This document shows, one piece after another, positions 37,077 to 45,094 of a stretch of 64,000 bases of DNA. Every line of letters starts with the position of its first letter. The first letter of the stretch is position 1. The DNA lies in NCBI GenBank assembly GCA_027459645.1, contig DAIDHQ010000040.1, positions 62,001 through 126,000 on the forward strand, in the 5' to 3' direction. Made by a program: the position numbers and the translations under genes. The notes beneath the pieces are model-generated. The model was not told the DNA's origin. It did no database searches and was given only the letters and a program-made list of their open reading frames with translations. This DNA comes from Vulcanimicrobiota bacterium. Its GTDB lineage: Bacteria; Vulcanimicrobiota; Vulcanimicrobiia; Vulcanimicrobiales; Vulcanimicrobiaceae.

Positions 37077-37936
37077 CCGCCGTCATCCGCGACTACTTCG
37101 AACTCGCGAAGCCGCGCATCATCGTGCTGCTGCTCATTACGACTGCGGCCGCGATGATCATGGCGGCGCGCGGCATTCCGCCGCTCGCGCTCACGTTTTG
37201 GACGCTGCTCGGCGGCGCGCTCGCAGCGGGTTCGGCCGGCGCGCTCAACTGCGTGTACGATTCCGATATCGACGCGCTGATGCGCCGCACCATGATGCGC
37301 CCGCTCCCGCAAGGCCGCATCGGCGTCCGCGCGGCGACCACGTACGCCGTTATTCTCGGCGTCGTGTCATTTGCGTTGCTGTTCTTTCTCGTCAACCCGC
37401 TCGCCGCATGGCTTTCACTCGCCGGTAACGTGTATTACGTCGTGATCTACACGATGTGGCTCAAGCGATTGACGCCGCTCAACATCGTGATCGGCGGCGC
37501 CGCCGGTTCGGTTCCACCGCTCGTCGGGTGGGCGGCGGTCACGCATCAGATCGGGGGCCCGGCGCTCGGACTCTTCGCGCTCATCTTCCTGTGGACGCCC
37601 CCGCATTTCTGGTCGCTTGCGTTGATGACCGAGACCGATTACGACAAAGCGAAGGTGCCGATGATGCCGAACGTCAGCGGCGTCGAACGGACGAAGCGCG
37701 AAATCATCTATTACACCGTCCTTCTCGTCGTTGCATCGGTACTGCTCTACCCGCTTCACATCATGGGGCCGATGTACACCGCCGCCGCCGTCGTTCTAGG
37801 CGGGATCTTTCTGTACGACACGCTTCGCACGTGGAAAGATCCCGGCAATACGTGGGCACGGCACACCTTCAAATTCTCTCTGCTGTACCTCGCACTGATG
37901 TGCGCGGTCATGGTTATAGACCGGATCATTGCCTGA
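37073..37936 (+). CDS. ctaB: protoheme IX farnesyltransferase (heme O synthase)
   Basis: 287 residues, multi-pass prenyltransferase of the UbiA superfamily. First Asp motif NCVYDSDIDALMRRT, the second PMMPNVSGVERTKREI region, and RPLPQGRIGV, WLKRLTPLNIVIGGAAG and FLWTPPHFWSLAL as in CtaB. Adds the farnesyl chain to heme B giving heme O, the substrate of CtaA. Starts by a GTGA overlap; the downstream MFS gene overlaps it by eight bases. Confidence 0.94.
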   Translation: MTAVIRDYFELAKPRIIVLLLITTAAAMIMAARGIPPLALTFWTLLGGALAAGSAGALNCVYDSDIDALMRRTMMRPLPQGRIGVRAATTYAVILGVVSFALLFFLVNPLAAWLSLAGNVYYVVIYTMWLKRLTPLNIVIGGAAGSVPPLVGWAAVTHQIGGPALGLFALIFLWTPPHFWSLALMTETDYDKAKVPMMPNVSGVERTKREIIYYTVLLVVASVLLYPLHIMGPMYTAAAVVLGGIFLYDTLRTWKDPGNTWARHTFKFSLLYLALMCAVMVIDRIIA

Positions 37937-39302
37937 AACACGCGCGGTCGCGGGACACGAGCTGGACCGCTCGGCCCTCCCGCTACTGCTGACCCTCGGA
38001 CTCGGCGTTTTTGCCGGCGCTCTCGATCTCGGCGTGCTTTCGCCCGCGCTACCCGCGCTCGGTCGCGACTTCGGTGTGGAAACGGGGGCGCTCGCGTGGG
38101 TATTCACGCTCTACCTTCTGGTCAACGTCGCGTCGATCGCGATCGCGAGCACGCTCGCGGATCGTTACGGACGGCGTACCGTGTATATGTCGTGCGTCGC
38201 GCTCTTTGCGCTGGGCAGCGTCGTCGCGGTCCTCGCACAAGATTACCCGATGTTTCTTTTCGCGCGTGCGCTTCAAGCGCTCGGCGCGGGCGGCATCTTC
38301 CCGGTCGCCACGGCCGCCATCGGCGACGCCGTTCCGAAAGAACGGCGCGGCGCGGCGCTCGGGCTCGTTGCGGCCACGTGGGGCCTTGCAGCGATTATCG
38401 GGCCGGTCTTCGGCGGCCTGGTCACGCACTTTATTTCGTGGCGCTGGATCTTCGCGTTTAATTTTCCGCTCGCCGCGGTCGTGTTGTGGCTTGCGGCCAA
38501 ATACGTGCCGCGCGTAGCGCCGCGCGTACGCGGTCCGCTCGACGTTGGCGGCCTGGTGCTGCTGTGCGCCGGTTTATTGTTCTTGATGGACGGCCTCACC
38601 GTCGGGCGTTGGATTACCGGCGTCGTCGGCGTCATCGTGCTCGCCGGCTTTGCCTGGTGGCAGACGCGCGCGCTCCATCCCGTCGTTCCGGCGAAGCTCT
38701 TCACGACGCCGCAACTCGCCAAGACGTATCTACTCGAAATTACCATCGGCATGCTCGAGGGTTCGCTCTTCTTCATTCCGACCGTGCTCGTCGGCGCCGA
38801 GGGACTTTCGTACTTTGCAGCCGGGCTCGTGGCGGCGCTCGGTGCGGTGATGTTCGTCGTCGTCATTCCGCTATCGGGACGCGCACTCGATCGCTACGGC
38901 AGCCGCAACGTGCTCCTTGCGGGAACGTTCTTCACCGAACTGGGCCTCGCGATCTTCGCCCTTGGATTCACGTCCCTGCCCATCGCGCTGCTCGCGATGG
39001 TCGTGGCGGGCTGCGGCTTCGGCGCGCTGCTGGGAGCTCCCACGCGCTACATCGTGACCAATGAAACGGGCGAGAGCACGCGCGCGACGGCAATCGGCCT
39101 GCTAAGCCAAGCACTCATCGTCGGACAGATCCTCGGAGGGTCGCTCGCCGGCGGAGTCATCAGCCTTGGGCACACCGACCTCGCGGGTTACCGCGACGCC
39201 TATTTCTGTTTCTGCGGCGTGGCATTGATTGCGCTCTTTCTTACGGCGATGCTCAAATCGCGCGCCGCAGAACGGCGCATGCCGCTGGAAGAGGCGGCGT
39301 AG
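37929..39302 (+). CDS. MFS exporter (DHA2/14-TM-like drug transporter)
   Basis: 457 residues from TTG 37929. MFS motifs: LDLGVLSPALPAL, ADRYGRRTVYMS (motif A), ARALQALGAGGIFPVATAAI, GPVFGGLVTHFISWRWIF (motif C-like with the antiporter pattern), and SGRALDRYGSRNVLL. Inner-membrane proton-driven efflux is inferred; the substrate is unknown. Its start overlaps ctaB by eight bases although the function looks unrelated to heme. Confidence 0.85.
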   Translation: MPETRAVAGHELDRSALPLLLTLGLGVFAGALDLGVLSPALPALGRDFGVETGALAWVFTLYLLVNVASIAIASTLADRYGRRTVYMSCVALFALGSVVAVLAQDYPMFLFARALQALGAGGIFPVATAAIGDAVPKERRGAALGLVAATWGLAAIIGPVFGGLVTHFISWRWIFAFNFPLAAVVLWLAAKYVPRVAPRVRGPLDVGGLVLLCAGLLFLMDGLTVGRWITGVVGVIVLAGFAWWQTRALHPVVPAKLFTTPQLAKTYLLEITIGMLEGSLFFIPTVLVGAEGLSYFAAGLVAALGAVMFVVVIPLSGRALDRYGSRNVLLAGTFFTELGLAIFALGFTSLPIALLAMVVAGCGFGALLGAPTRYIVTNETGESTRATAIGLLSQALIVGQILGGSLAGGVISLGHTDLAGYRDAYFCFCGVALIALFLTAMLKSRAAERRMPLEEAA

Positions 39303-39322
39303 GCCGCCACGAATCTTTCGGG

Positions 39323-40969
39323 ATGGCGAATACTGCCGGATCGAATCAGCCCCCGCCGCTGCAAGATTATAACGTCTATCTAAGCGACCAAGCGTTGCGC
39401 GAAGGCGTCGAACGCGAAGCGCGCGGCCTCGATAGCTCGGAACTACGCGAGCTTGGCTTGCTCGCGGGAAATCCCGACGTCATTCAATTGGGATTCGACG
39501 CGAACGAAAACCCGCCGGTGCTCCACACGCATGACCCATACGGAAACCGCATAGACGAAGTGCGCTTTCATCCGTCGTGGCACGTGCTCATGGCAACCGC
39601 CGCAGGTCGCGGCTTGCACGCAGCGCCGTGGATCGATCCCTCGCCGAACGCGCACGTGCATCGCGCCGCGAAATTCTTCGTGTGGTCGCAGGTCGAAGGC
39701 GGCCACGGATGTCCGATCTCCATGACGTACGCGGCGGTCCCGGCACTCAAGCACAACGAGGCGCTGGCGCAAACGTGGATACCGAAACTCGCCGCGCGCA
39801 GTTACGACCCGCGTCTGCTTCCCATCGAGCAAAAGAGCGGCGCGATCTGCGGCATGGGCATGACCGAAAAGCAAGGCGGAAGCGACGTCCGGGCAAACCA
39901 AACGCGCGCGACGCGCGTAGCCGGCGACGAGTACGTTCTGCACGGGCATAAATGGTTTTGTTCGGCGCCCATGAGCGACGCGTTTCTCGTGCTCGCGCAA
40001 GCCGACGCCGGGCTGTCGTGCTTTCTCGTGCCTCGCGTGCTGCCGGATGGTTCGCGCAATCCTTTCGCGATTCAACGCCTGAAAGACAAGCTCGGCAACC
40101 GGAGCAACGCCTCGAGCGAAGTCGAATTTCACGGAACCTTCGGTTGGCTGATCGGCGAAGAGGGTCGCGGCGTTCACACGATCGTCGAGATGGTCAACCA
40201 GACGCGGCTCGACTGCATTATCGGCTCGGCAGCGCTGCTGCGCGCGGCGGTCGCACAGGCTATCCATCACGCAACCTATCGCCACACCTTCGGCCGCGCG
40301 CTCGTCAAGCACGCGCTGATGCAGAACGTTCTCGCCGACGTTGCCGTCGAATCGGAAGCTGCAACCGCGCTCTTCCTGCGCCTCGCGCGCGCCGTAGACG
40401 ATGCGCCGAACAATCCGCATGCGGCGGCGATCAAACGCATCGGCACCGCAATCGGCAAATATTACGTCTGCAAACGCGCGCCGGCGGTGACGGCGGAAGC
40501 GCTGGAATGCCTGGGCGGCAACGGCTATGTAGAAGAGTCGATCATGCCGCGGCTGTATCGCGAAGCGCCGCTGAATTCGATTTGGGAGGGTTCCGGCAAC
40601 ATCAACGCGCTCGACGTGCTGCGCATCTTACAGAAGCAGCCGGAAGCCGTCGACGCACTCTTCGCCGAATTCGCACCCGCCATGTCGGATTCGCGCATCG
40701 CAACCGCCGTCAGGTCGCTCGAACGCGACCTGAGCGAGCGCGACGAGCTAGAGTGGCGCGCGCGGTCGATCGTCGAGCGCATGGCGGTGCTGTGGCAAGC
40801 CTCCTTGCTCGTGCAGTACGCGCCGAATTATGTCAGCGACGTTTTTGTCGCGACGCGCGTTAACGGGGAGTGGGGGCACACGATGGGTACACTACCGTTA
40901 CGAACGGGCCTTCGCGGCATCATCGACCGCGCGGCCCCTCAAATGGAGCATGAAACAGCGACTGTTTGA
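39323..40969 (+). CDS. acyl-CoA dehydrogenase, AidB-like
   Basis: 548 residues, matching AidB rather than standard ACADs (about 380). N-terminal LQDYNVYLSDQALREGV, FHPSWHVLMATAAGRGLH and HRAAKFFVWSQVEGGHGCPI, then MGMTEKQGGSDVRANQTRA, LSCFLVPRVLPDG, LIGEEGRGVHTIVEM, ALECLGGNGYVEESIMPRLY, REAPLNSIWEGSGN (catalytic-base region with E) and a C-terminal helical AidB domain. AidB is an FAD-flavoprotein linked to alkylation resistance in E. coli; here it follows the MFS gene by 20 bases. Confidence 0.92.
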   Translation: MANTAGSNQPPPLQDYNVYLSDQALREGVEREARGLDSSELRELGLLAGNPDVIQLGFDANENPPVLHTHDPYGNRIDEVRFHPSWHVLMATAAGRGLHAAPWIDPSPNAHVHRAAKFFVWSQVEGGHGCPISMTYAAVPALKHNEALAQTWIPKLAARSYDPRLLPIEQKSGAICGMGMTEKQGGSDVRANQTRATRVAGDEYVLHGHKWFCSAPMSDAFLVLAQADAGLSCFLVPRVLPDGSRNPFAIQRLKDKLGNRSNASSEVEFHGTFGWLIGEEGRGVHTIVEMVNQTRLDCIIGSAALLRAAVAQAIHHATYRHTFGRALVKHALMQNVLADVAVESEAATALFLRLARAVDDAPNNPHAAAIKRIGTAIGKYYVCKRAPAVTAEALECLGGNGYVEESIMPRLYREAPLNSIWEGSGNINALDVLRILQKQPEAVDALFAEFAPAMSDSRIATAVRSLERDLSERDELEWRARSIVERMAVLWQASLLVQYAPNYVSDVFVATRVNGEWGHTMGTLPLRTGLRGIIDRAAPQMEHETATV

Positions 40970-41540
40970 CCGGCGAACGCGCCAACTCGCGCACCGCGCG
41001 TGGACGGAAAAAGAGCGGCTCATCGTGTGGCGTGGGCTGACGGGACGCTTTGCGATCGCGATCGAACCGCTGCTCGGCCTTGCGTTCATGATCTTTCTGA
41101 CCGTCGGCATCATTTATCGCGCCAATCACGTGCCGTCGGATCACGACCTAATCAAGATCGCCTGGATTTTTGCACTCGGCGCCGTCTGTTTTTTAGGGTA
41201 TTTTATCGCGGTGCTCGTCGCGCCGTTCGTAGCCTACGTGCAGACGTTCAAGCCTATCTACATCGTCGACGGATACGTGCGCTACCGGGAACCGGATCCG
41301 ACCTCGGAGATCGATAGCACCGGGTATATTGCGACCCTGTTCGAAGACCGCTCCGTCGCGTGCGAATGGGAATGCTTCGGCAGAAAGCCGTTGCCGAACG
41401 TCACTATCCCGGCGCTCGTCGAATTTTCGGAATACGCCGGCATCCACAAAATCGACGGCAAGTCGACGGGATTGCTGCCCGAGGAATTGCCGCCGCTCGC
41501 AATCGGCATCGCGCCACGCAAAGGCACCCATCCCCAGTAG
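40950..41540 (+). CDS. two-TM membrane protein, unknown function
   Basis: 196 residues from ATG 40950 (an in-frame extension to 40830 is antisense-like and lies wholly in the AidB gene). Basic N-terminus (RRTRQLAHRAWTEKERLIVW), two membrane helices (EPLLGLAFMIFLTVGIIYR; IAWIFALGAVCFLGYFIAVLV) and a soluble C-domain (YVRYREPDPTSEIDSTGYIA, FEDRSVACEWECFGRKPLP). It overlaps the AidB gene by 20 bases. No family recognised. Confidence 0.75.
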   Translation: MKQRLFDRRTRQLAHRAWTEKERLIVWRGLTGRFAIAIEPLLGLAFMIFLTVGIIYRANHVPSDHDLIKIAWIFALGAVCFLGYFIAVLVAPFVAYVQTFKPIYIVDGYVRYREPDPTSEIDSTGYIATLFEDRSVACEWECFGRKPLPNVTIPALVEFSEYAGIHKIDGKSTGLLPEELPPLAIGIAPRKGTHPQ

Positions 41541-41610
41541 CGGAAACACCAGGACCTAATGCTCATCGCCCGTTCAGCGTTCTGTCAGAAAGCGGCGGGA
41601 AACTTGAATC

Positions 41611-42273
41611 ATGCTGCTTGCACTCTTGCTAGCCGTAGCGACGCCTCCAACGATCGTCACGACGAGCTCGTCTCCGCAATGCACGCTCCTGCGAGAAAAC
41701 ACGGCTCCGGTCATTTCGGCCATCGCGCAATCGCGCGAAATGTTTGCCCGCGACGACGCGACGCTTTTAAATGCCTCAATCGATCTCTTCAATCACGACG
41801 AAGGCCACGTCGCGCTCGACGTGATGAACTTGGAATCGTCTGCGACGAAGCTCGCGGCCAATATCGCGCTGATCGGCAACCTGCTCGGCGACAAGCGGTA
41901 CGCGACGCTCGACTACCGGTCGGGAACCCTTACGCGCCTCCGAGACGATCTGAAAGAGTCGCTCGTCATCCAAAAGCTGGCTCTTAACCGATTGACCGGA
42001 TTCACGGAGTCCTGGAGGGCGAGCCGCATCGATGACTGGGGACCGAAAGCCACCGGCATCGGGAATTTCACTCTTTCGGGAAGCGCGACGACGGCACCGA
42101 ACTTGATGGTCCCGGTGGGTTACCAATTTCCCAAAAATCGGATGCTGACGTACTTTGCATCCCAGACGCCCGCTTATGGGGCTGCAATCGATATCTCAAA
42201 CGTGCAGCTCGATGCGGTGCCCTTCGAACACCACGCCGCAAAGCTTTTCACGACCGCCTGGACCGGTTGCTAA
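41611..42273 (+). CDS. two-cysteine TIV family secreted protein, member D
   Basis: 220 residues. Signal MLLALLLAVA, signature TPPTIVTTSSSPQCTLLREN, helices (LFNHDEGHVALDVMNLE; LTRLRDDLKESLVIQK) and a C-terminal block (LMVPVGYQFPKNRMLTYFA, LFTTAWTGC). Only two cysteines in the mature chain: SPQC and the final residue. Closest relative is member E immediately downstream, sharing MVPxGYxxPxxxMLTYFA. Exported; function unknown. Confidence 0.8.
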   Translation: MLLALLLAVATPPTIVTTSSSPQCTLLRENTAPVISAIAQSREMFARDDATLLNASIDLFNHDEGHVALDVMNLESSATKLAANIALIGNLLGDKRYATLDYRSGTLTRLRDDLKESLVIQKLALNRLTGFTESWRASRIDDWGPKATGIGNFTLSGSATTAPNLMVPVGYQFPKNRMLTYFASQTPAYGAAIDISNVQLDAVPFEHHAAKLFTTAWTGC

Positions 42274-42275
42274 GG

Positions 42276-42985
42276 GTGCTGCTCGCGCTCTTGCTGGCCA
42301 TAGCAACGCCCCCGCCGACGATCGTTCATACGAATTCCTCGCCGCAGTGCGCGTTGCTCGAGCAGAATACGCACGCCGCAGTAACGGTCATCGGACAAAC
42401 CGCGAAATGCTGGCGGCGGACGATGCCAAACTCGTGAACGCGTCGATCGACGCGGTAAGCCACAACCCGGGCGCGATCGGCTTGGACCTTGCGAGCCTCG
42501 ACCGGTCGGCAATGCATATCGCACAAAACATTTCTTTGCTGGAATCATTGCTGGCCGACAGACGCTACAACACGCTCGACGACGGCACGCACAATTTGCC
42601 GCTCATCCGCGACAATCTACAGCAGTCGTTGGAAGCGCAGAAGATTGCGCTAAACGATATCACCGGCTTCGCCGAATCGCAGCATGCCACGCAGTTGATG
42701 AATGCCGGCCTCTCGCCGCAGCAGGTCGCCCAGTGGCAAACCGGCGATAAACCCACCACGACGACCCTTCATCCGCCCGATTTTGGCGACAGCTCGAGCG
42801 CGGGCAATGGCGAACTCATGGTTCCCAACGGGTACAAGCTGCCGACGGATAAGATGCTGACCTACTTCGCGCAGAAAACGCCGTGGTTCGACGTCGCGCT
42901 CAATATTTCGGGCGTGGAATTGCAGGCGTCTCTGCCCGAACGCGAGGCGGCGAATCTGATTCAAATCGCCTCGCAGGGCTGCTAG
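42276..42985 (+). pseudogene. two-cysteine TIV family member E, frameshifted
   Basis: Reading from GTG 42276 gives the family N-terminus VLLALLLAIATPPPTIVHTN and SSPQCALLEQNTHAAVTVIG, then the frame ends at TGA 42435. In the -1 frame, homology to member D resumes at once with REMLAADDAKLVNASIDAVS and continues to the terminal SQGC at 42985. Aligning with D shows that a single base is missing at about 42399-42400. So either this copy is broken or the assembly has a one-base error. Without correction the body would lack a signal peptide and first cysteine. It starts two bases after the stop of member D. Confidence 0.8.
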
Positions 42986-43076
42986 CGGCCACACTCGCGC
43001 CGAAGTTTCGCGATGGAGCATCGTCACACGCGATGCTGATAAATCGCTAAAACCGCCGAGGAGGCTCGTACGCACG

Positions 43077-43889
43077 ATGCTCCATCTAGCGCTGGTTTTT
43101 GCACTCACCTCGTCCGAGCCCTCGGGGGCGGCACCGAAGACGATCGTCCACACCCGCTCGTCGCAGTTCTGCAGCGTGATGCGCGAGAGCGTGGGCCGCG
43201 TGGTTCAAGGACTGATCGTCAACGAGCGGTTGATCGACAAGGGCGACTCGGCGCTCGTCAAAATGGCGCACGACTATCTGAGCGGAACGCTCGCTTCGTC
43301 CTATAATTCCTATGGGCGGGCGCAGGTCGTTCCCGGTGCCAAGATCTCGTTCGACGATCAGCGTTTGCGCGACATCGCGGCGAGCATGGCCCACAACCTC
43401 GACGTCATCGACACGCTGCTCTCCGACCCGCGCTTGAGCCAAGGCACGAAAAGCGCGGACGATGCTACGCTCGCCAAGATGAAGGCGAAGCTCGAACGAG
43501 CGCGCGAGGGACAGGCCATTGCCGTGAACCTGATGAGCGGATTGGCGGAGACGCAAGAACTCGAAATGTTTACCGATCGCGGAAATGTGTCGATGAATCA
43601 AGCCGGCGGGAAGCATCTGCAATCGATGCTCTCGGGAGGTCTGCTCGGCACGGGCCCGCTCGACGCGACATCGGTGGCTCAAGCGTCGGTGAATCATAAG
43701 AAGCCAGAAGGAGCGATAAGCAGCGATCCGTTCGTCAACGACCCCGCACTTCGATATGCCGACGTCTTCGCGATGCAGAGCCCGATTCCCGACTTCTACG
43801 AGCAGTTACTCGTCGACCGCCGCGTAACGAAAGACGCCGAGGACGACGCCGCATCGGTCATCGTCCCCAGCGTCCAAGCGTGTAAGTAA
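43077..43889 (+). CDS. two-cysteine TIV family secreted protein, member F
   Basis: 270 residues. Signal MLHLALVFALTSS, signature PKTIVHTRSSQFCSVMRES, helices (LIVNERLIDKGDSALVKMAHDYL), SSYNSYGRAQVVPG (as in member B) and the C-terminal PDFYEQLLVDRRVTKDAED ending VPSVQACK. Only two cysteines in the mature chain (SQFC, QACK). GGAGG lies 12 bases before ATG 43077, somewhat distant. A small 7-base-pair hairpin is upstream (43017-43037). Convergent with the oxidase operon across a terminator. Function unknown. Confidence 0.82.
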   Translation: MLHLALVFALTSSEPSGAAPKTIVHTRSSQFCSVMRESVGRVVQGLIVNERLIDKGDSALVKMAHDYLSGTLASSYNSYGRAQVVPGAKISFDDQRLRDIAASMAHNLDVIDTLLSDPRLSQGTKSADDATLAKMKAKLERAREGQAIAVNLMSGLAETQELEMFTDRGNVSMNQAGGKHLQSMLSGGLLGTGPLDATSVAQASVNHKKPEGAISSDPFVNDPALRYADVFAMQSPIPDFYEQLLVDRRVTKDAEDDAASVIVPSVQACK

Positions 43890-43898
43890 TTAAAGAAG

Positions 43899-43916
43899 CG
43901 GCGCCTTTCGGCGCCG
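43899..43916. terminator. bidirectional hairpin terminator
   Basis: Stem CGGCGCC / GGCGCCG around TTTC, between TIV member F and the oxidase operon that converge here. On the plus strand it is followed by CTCCCTTTATT; on the minus strand by CTTCTTTAATTA. Moderate but well placed for both. Confidence 0.75.
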
Positions 43917-43923
43917 TCTCCCT

Positions 43924-44148
43924 TTATTGGTTATTGCTCGAGCTGATCGTCGGCATCGAGCCGAGATCGATGCGTTGAGTCTTCTCCGACGGCCAGACGT
44001 GGCCGAAGCCCGCGAAGATCACCGACAAGAAGCCCATCGCAAAGATGCCGATGAGACCAATGGCGAGCACGAAGTAGATGTTCTTACCGACGCCCTTCGA
44101 CTCGGGAACGCGGCTGAAATCCAGATACTCGCTGTCTTGAACGATCAT
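43924..44148 (-). CDS. small single-pass protein of the oxidase operon
   Basis: 74 residues from ATG 44148, which overlaps the upstream stop as ATGA. Short N-terminal polar part (VQDSEYLDFSRVPESKGVGK), one membrane helix (IYFVLAIGLIGIFAMGFLSVIFA) and a polar tail (GHVWPSEKTQRIDLGSMP). Last gene of the cytochrome oxidase operon. Position and size suggest an accessory or subunit-IV-like role, but no sequence match is claimed. Confidence 0.72.
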   Translation of the reverse strand: MIVQDSEYLDFSRVPESKGVGKNIYFVLAIGLIGIFAMGFLSVIFAGFGHVWPSEKTQRIDLGSMPTISSSNNQ

Positions 44149-44357
44149 GCTGCACCTTGTCCGAAGTTGCCGAGGAAGCCGGCGCCCGCGCCAATGGCGA
44201 TGAGCGCTCCGAGGCACAAGAGCCCGAGCATCAGTTTGAAGACTTGATTGTCGATGCCGGTTGCGTTCCAGTCGTTCTTGAGCGCGATCGCGGAAACCAC
44301 GGCGACGATGATGCCGCCGACGATGGCGATCAGATGTTCTGTAGCTACGAGATTCAT
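44145..44357 (-). CDS. small two-TM protein of the oxidase operon
   Basis: 70 residues. Two membrane helices, LIAIVGGIIVAVVSAIAL and FKLMLGLLCLGALIAIGAGA, joined by KNDWNATGIDNQV. Sits nine bases after coxC and overlaps the next gene by four bases, so it belongs to the oxidase operon. Candidate small subunit of the oxidase; no recognisable motif. Confidence 0.75.
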   Translation of the reverse strand: MNLVATEHLIAIVGGIIVAVVSAIALKNDWNATGIDNQVFKLMLGLLCLGALIAIGAGAGFLGNFGQGAA

Positions 44358-44366
44358 GTTCGCGTC

Positions 44367-44984
44367 CTATACCAGGTAGAAGATGCTGAAGAGTGCTACC
44401 CAGATGACGTCGACGAAGTGCCAGTACAACGTGCCTGCGGTGAGGCCGAAATACTTCTCCTTCGTGTAGACGCCGTGCACGGATTGCAGCAGCAAGATGA
44501 ACAGGTAAATCACGCCGACCGAAACGTGGAAGCCGTGCATGCCGGTGAGCGTAAAGAACGACGCGCCGAAGATGCCGCTGCCGGCCCACGTCACGTGTTC
44601 TTTCACGATCAGGTTCGTGTACTCGTAGGCTTGTCCGCCGAGGAATCCCAGGCCCAGCACGATCGTTGCGATCATAAACATCGCATAGCGGTTGAAGTTG
44701 CCGTGTTTCCAGTTTTCGAGCGCGTAATGCATCGTTGCACCGGAACCGAACAGAATCACCGAGTTGACCGCCGCAAACGCGACGTCGAGACGATGGATGC
44801 CGGGCGGCGGCCAGCCCTGACCGCTGTTGCGCATGTAGAAATACGCAAAGATGAACGACGAGAACAACACGCAGTCCGAGATCAGGAAGAGCAAGAAGCC
44901 CTGGAGCCGCAGATCGCGCGTCTCCTTATAGAGCTGGTCTACTTCTTCGTGAGCCCCGGAGTGAGGCAGCGTAGCGACGGCCAT
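44367..44984 (-). CDS. coxC: cytochrome c oxidase subunit III
   Basis: 205 residues, the short five-helix form. Conserved blocks include LRLQGFLLFLISDCVLFSSFIFAYF in part, GWPPPGI, GLGFLGGQAYEYTN, HVTWAGSGIFGASFFTLTGM (in part), GMHGFHVSVGVIYL and TLYWHFVDVIWVALF. ATG 44984 shares its A with the TAA of a preceding 36-codon ORF. Inner membrane, part of the caa3 complex. Confidence 0.93.
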   Translation of the reverse strand: MAVATLPHSGAHEEVDQLYKETRDLRLQGFLLFLISDCVLFSSFIFAYFYMRNSGQGWPPPGIHRLDVAFAAVNSVILFGSGATMHYALENWKHGNFNRYAMFMIATIVLGLGFLGGQAYEYTNLIVKEHVTWAGSGIFGASFFTLTGMHGFHVSVGVIYLFILLLQSVHGVYTKEKYFGLTAGTLYWHFVDVIWVALFSIFYLV

Positions 44985-45094
44985 TATTCGATGTCACCCT
45001 TATCGGACGTGCTGATGTGGTTCAGGGTTAGGAGACGAGGGTCGGCGTTTACTACGGTAAACCAGACCCGAGACGACGACGCCATGGAACGCAT
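44984..45094 (-). CDS. 36-residue ORF between coxA and coxC
   Basis: From ATG 45094, whose A is shared with the TGA stop of coxA (TGATG), to a TAA that shares its A with the coxC ATG (TAATG). The peptide (MRSMASSSRVWFTVVNADPR then LLTLNHISTSDKGDIE) has no clear membrane helix. The exact fit at both ends suggests that it is translated, at least as a coupling peptide; conservation in related genomes is the needed test. Confidence 0.45.
   Translation of the reverse strand: MRSMASSSRVWFTVVNADPRLLTLNHISTSDKGDIE

Noticed and set aside
42155-42406. In-frame N-terminal extension of TIV member E
   Set aside because: It overlaps member D in a different frame and shows no similarity to the family; the true N-terminus is in frame 0 from 42276.
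42396-42409. Programmed -1 frameshifting in TIV member E
   Set aside because: No X-XXY-YYZ heptamer and no obvious downstream structure; a one-base deletion or assembly error is simpler.
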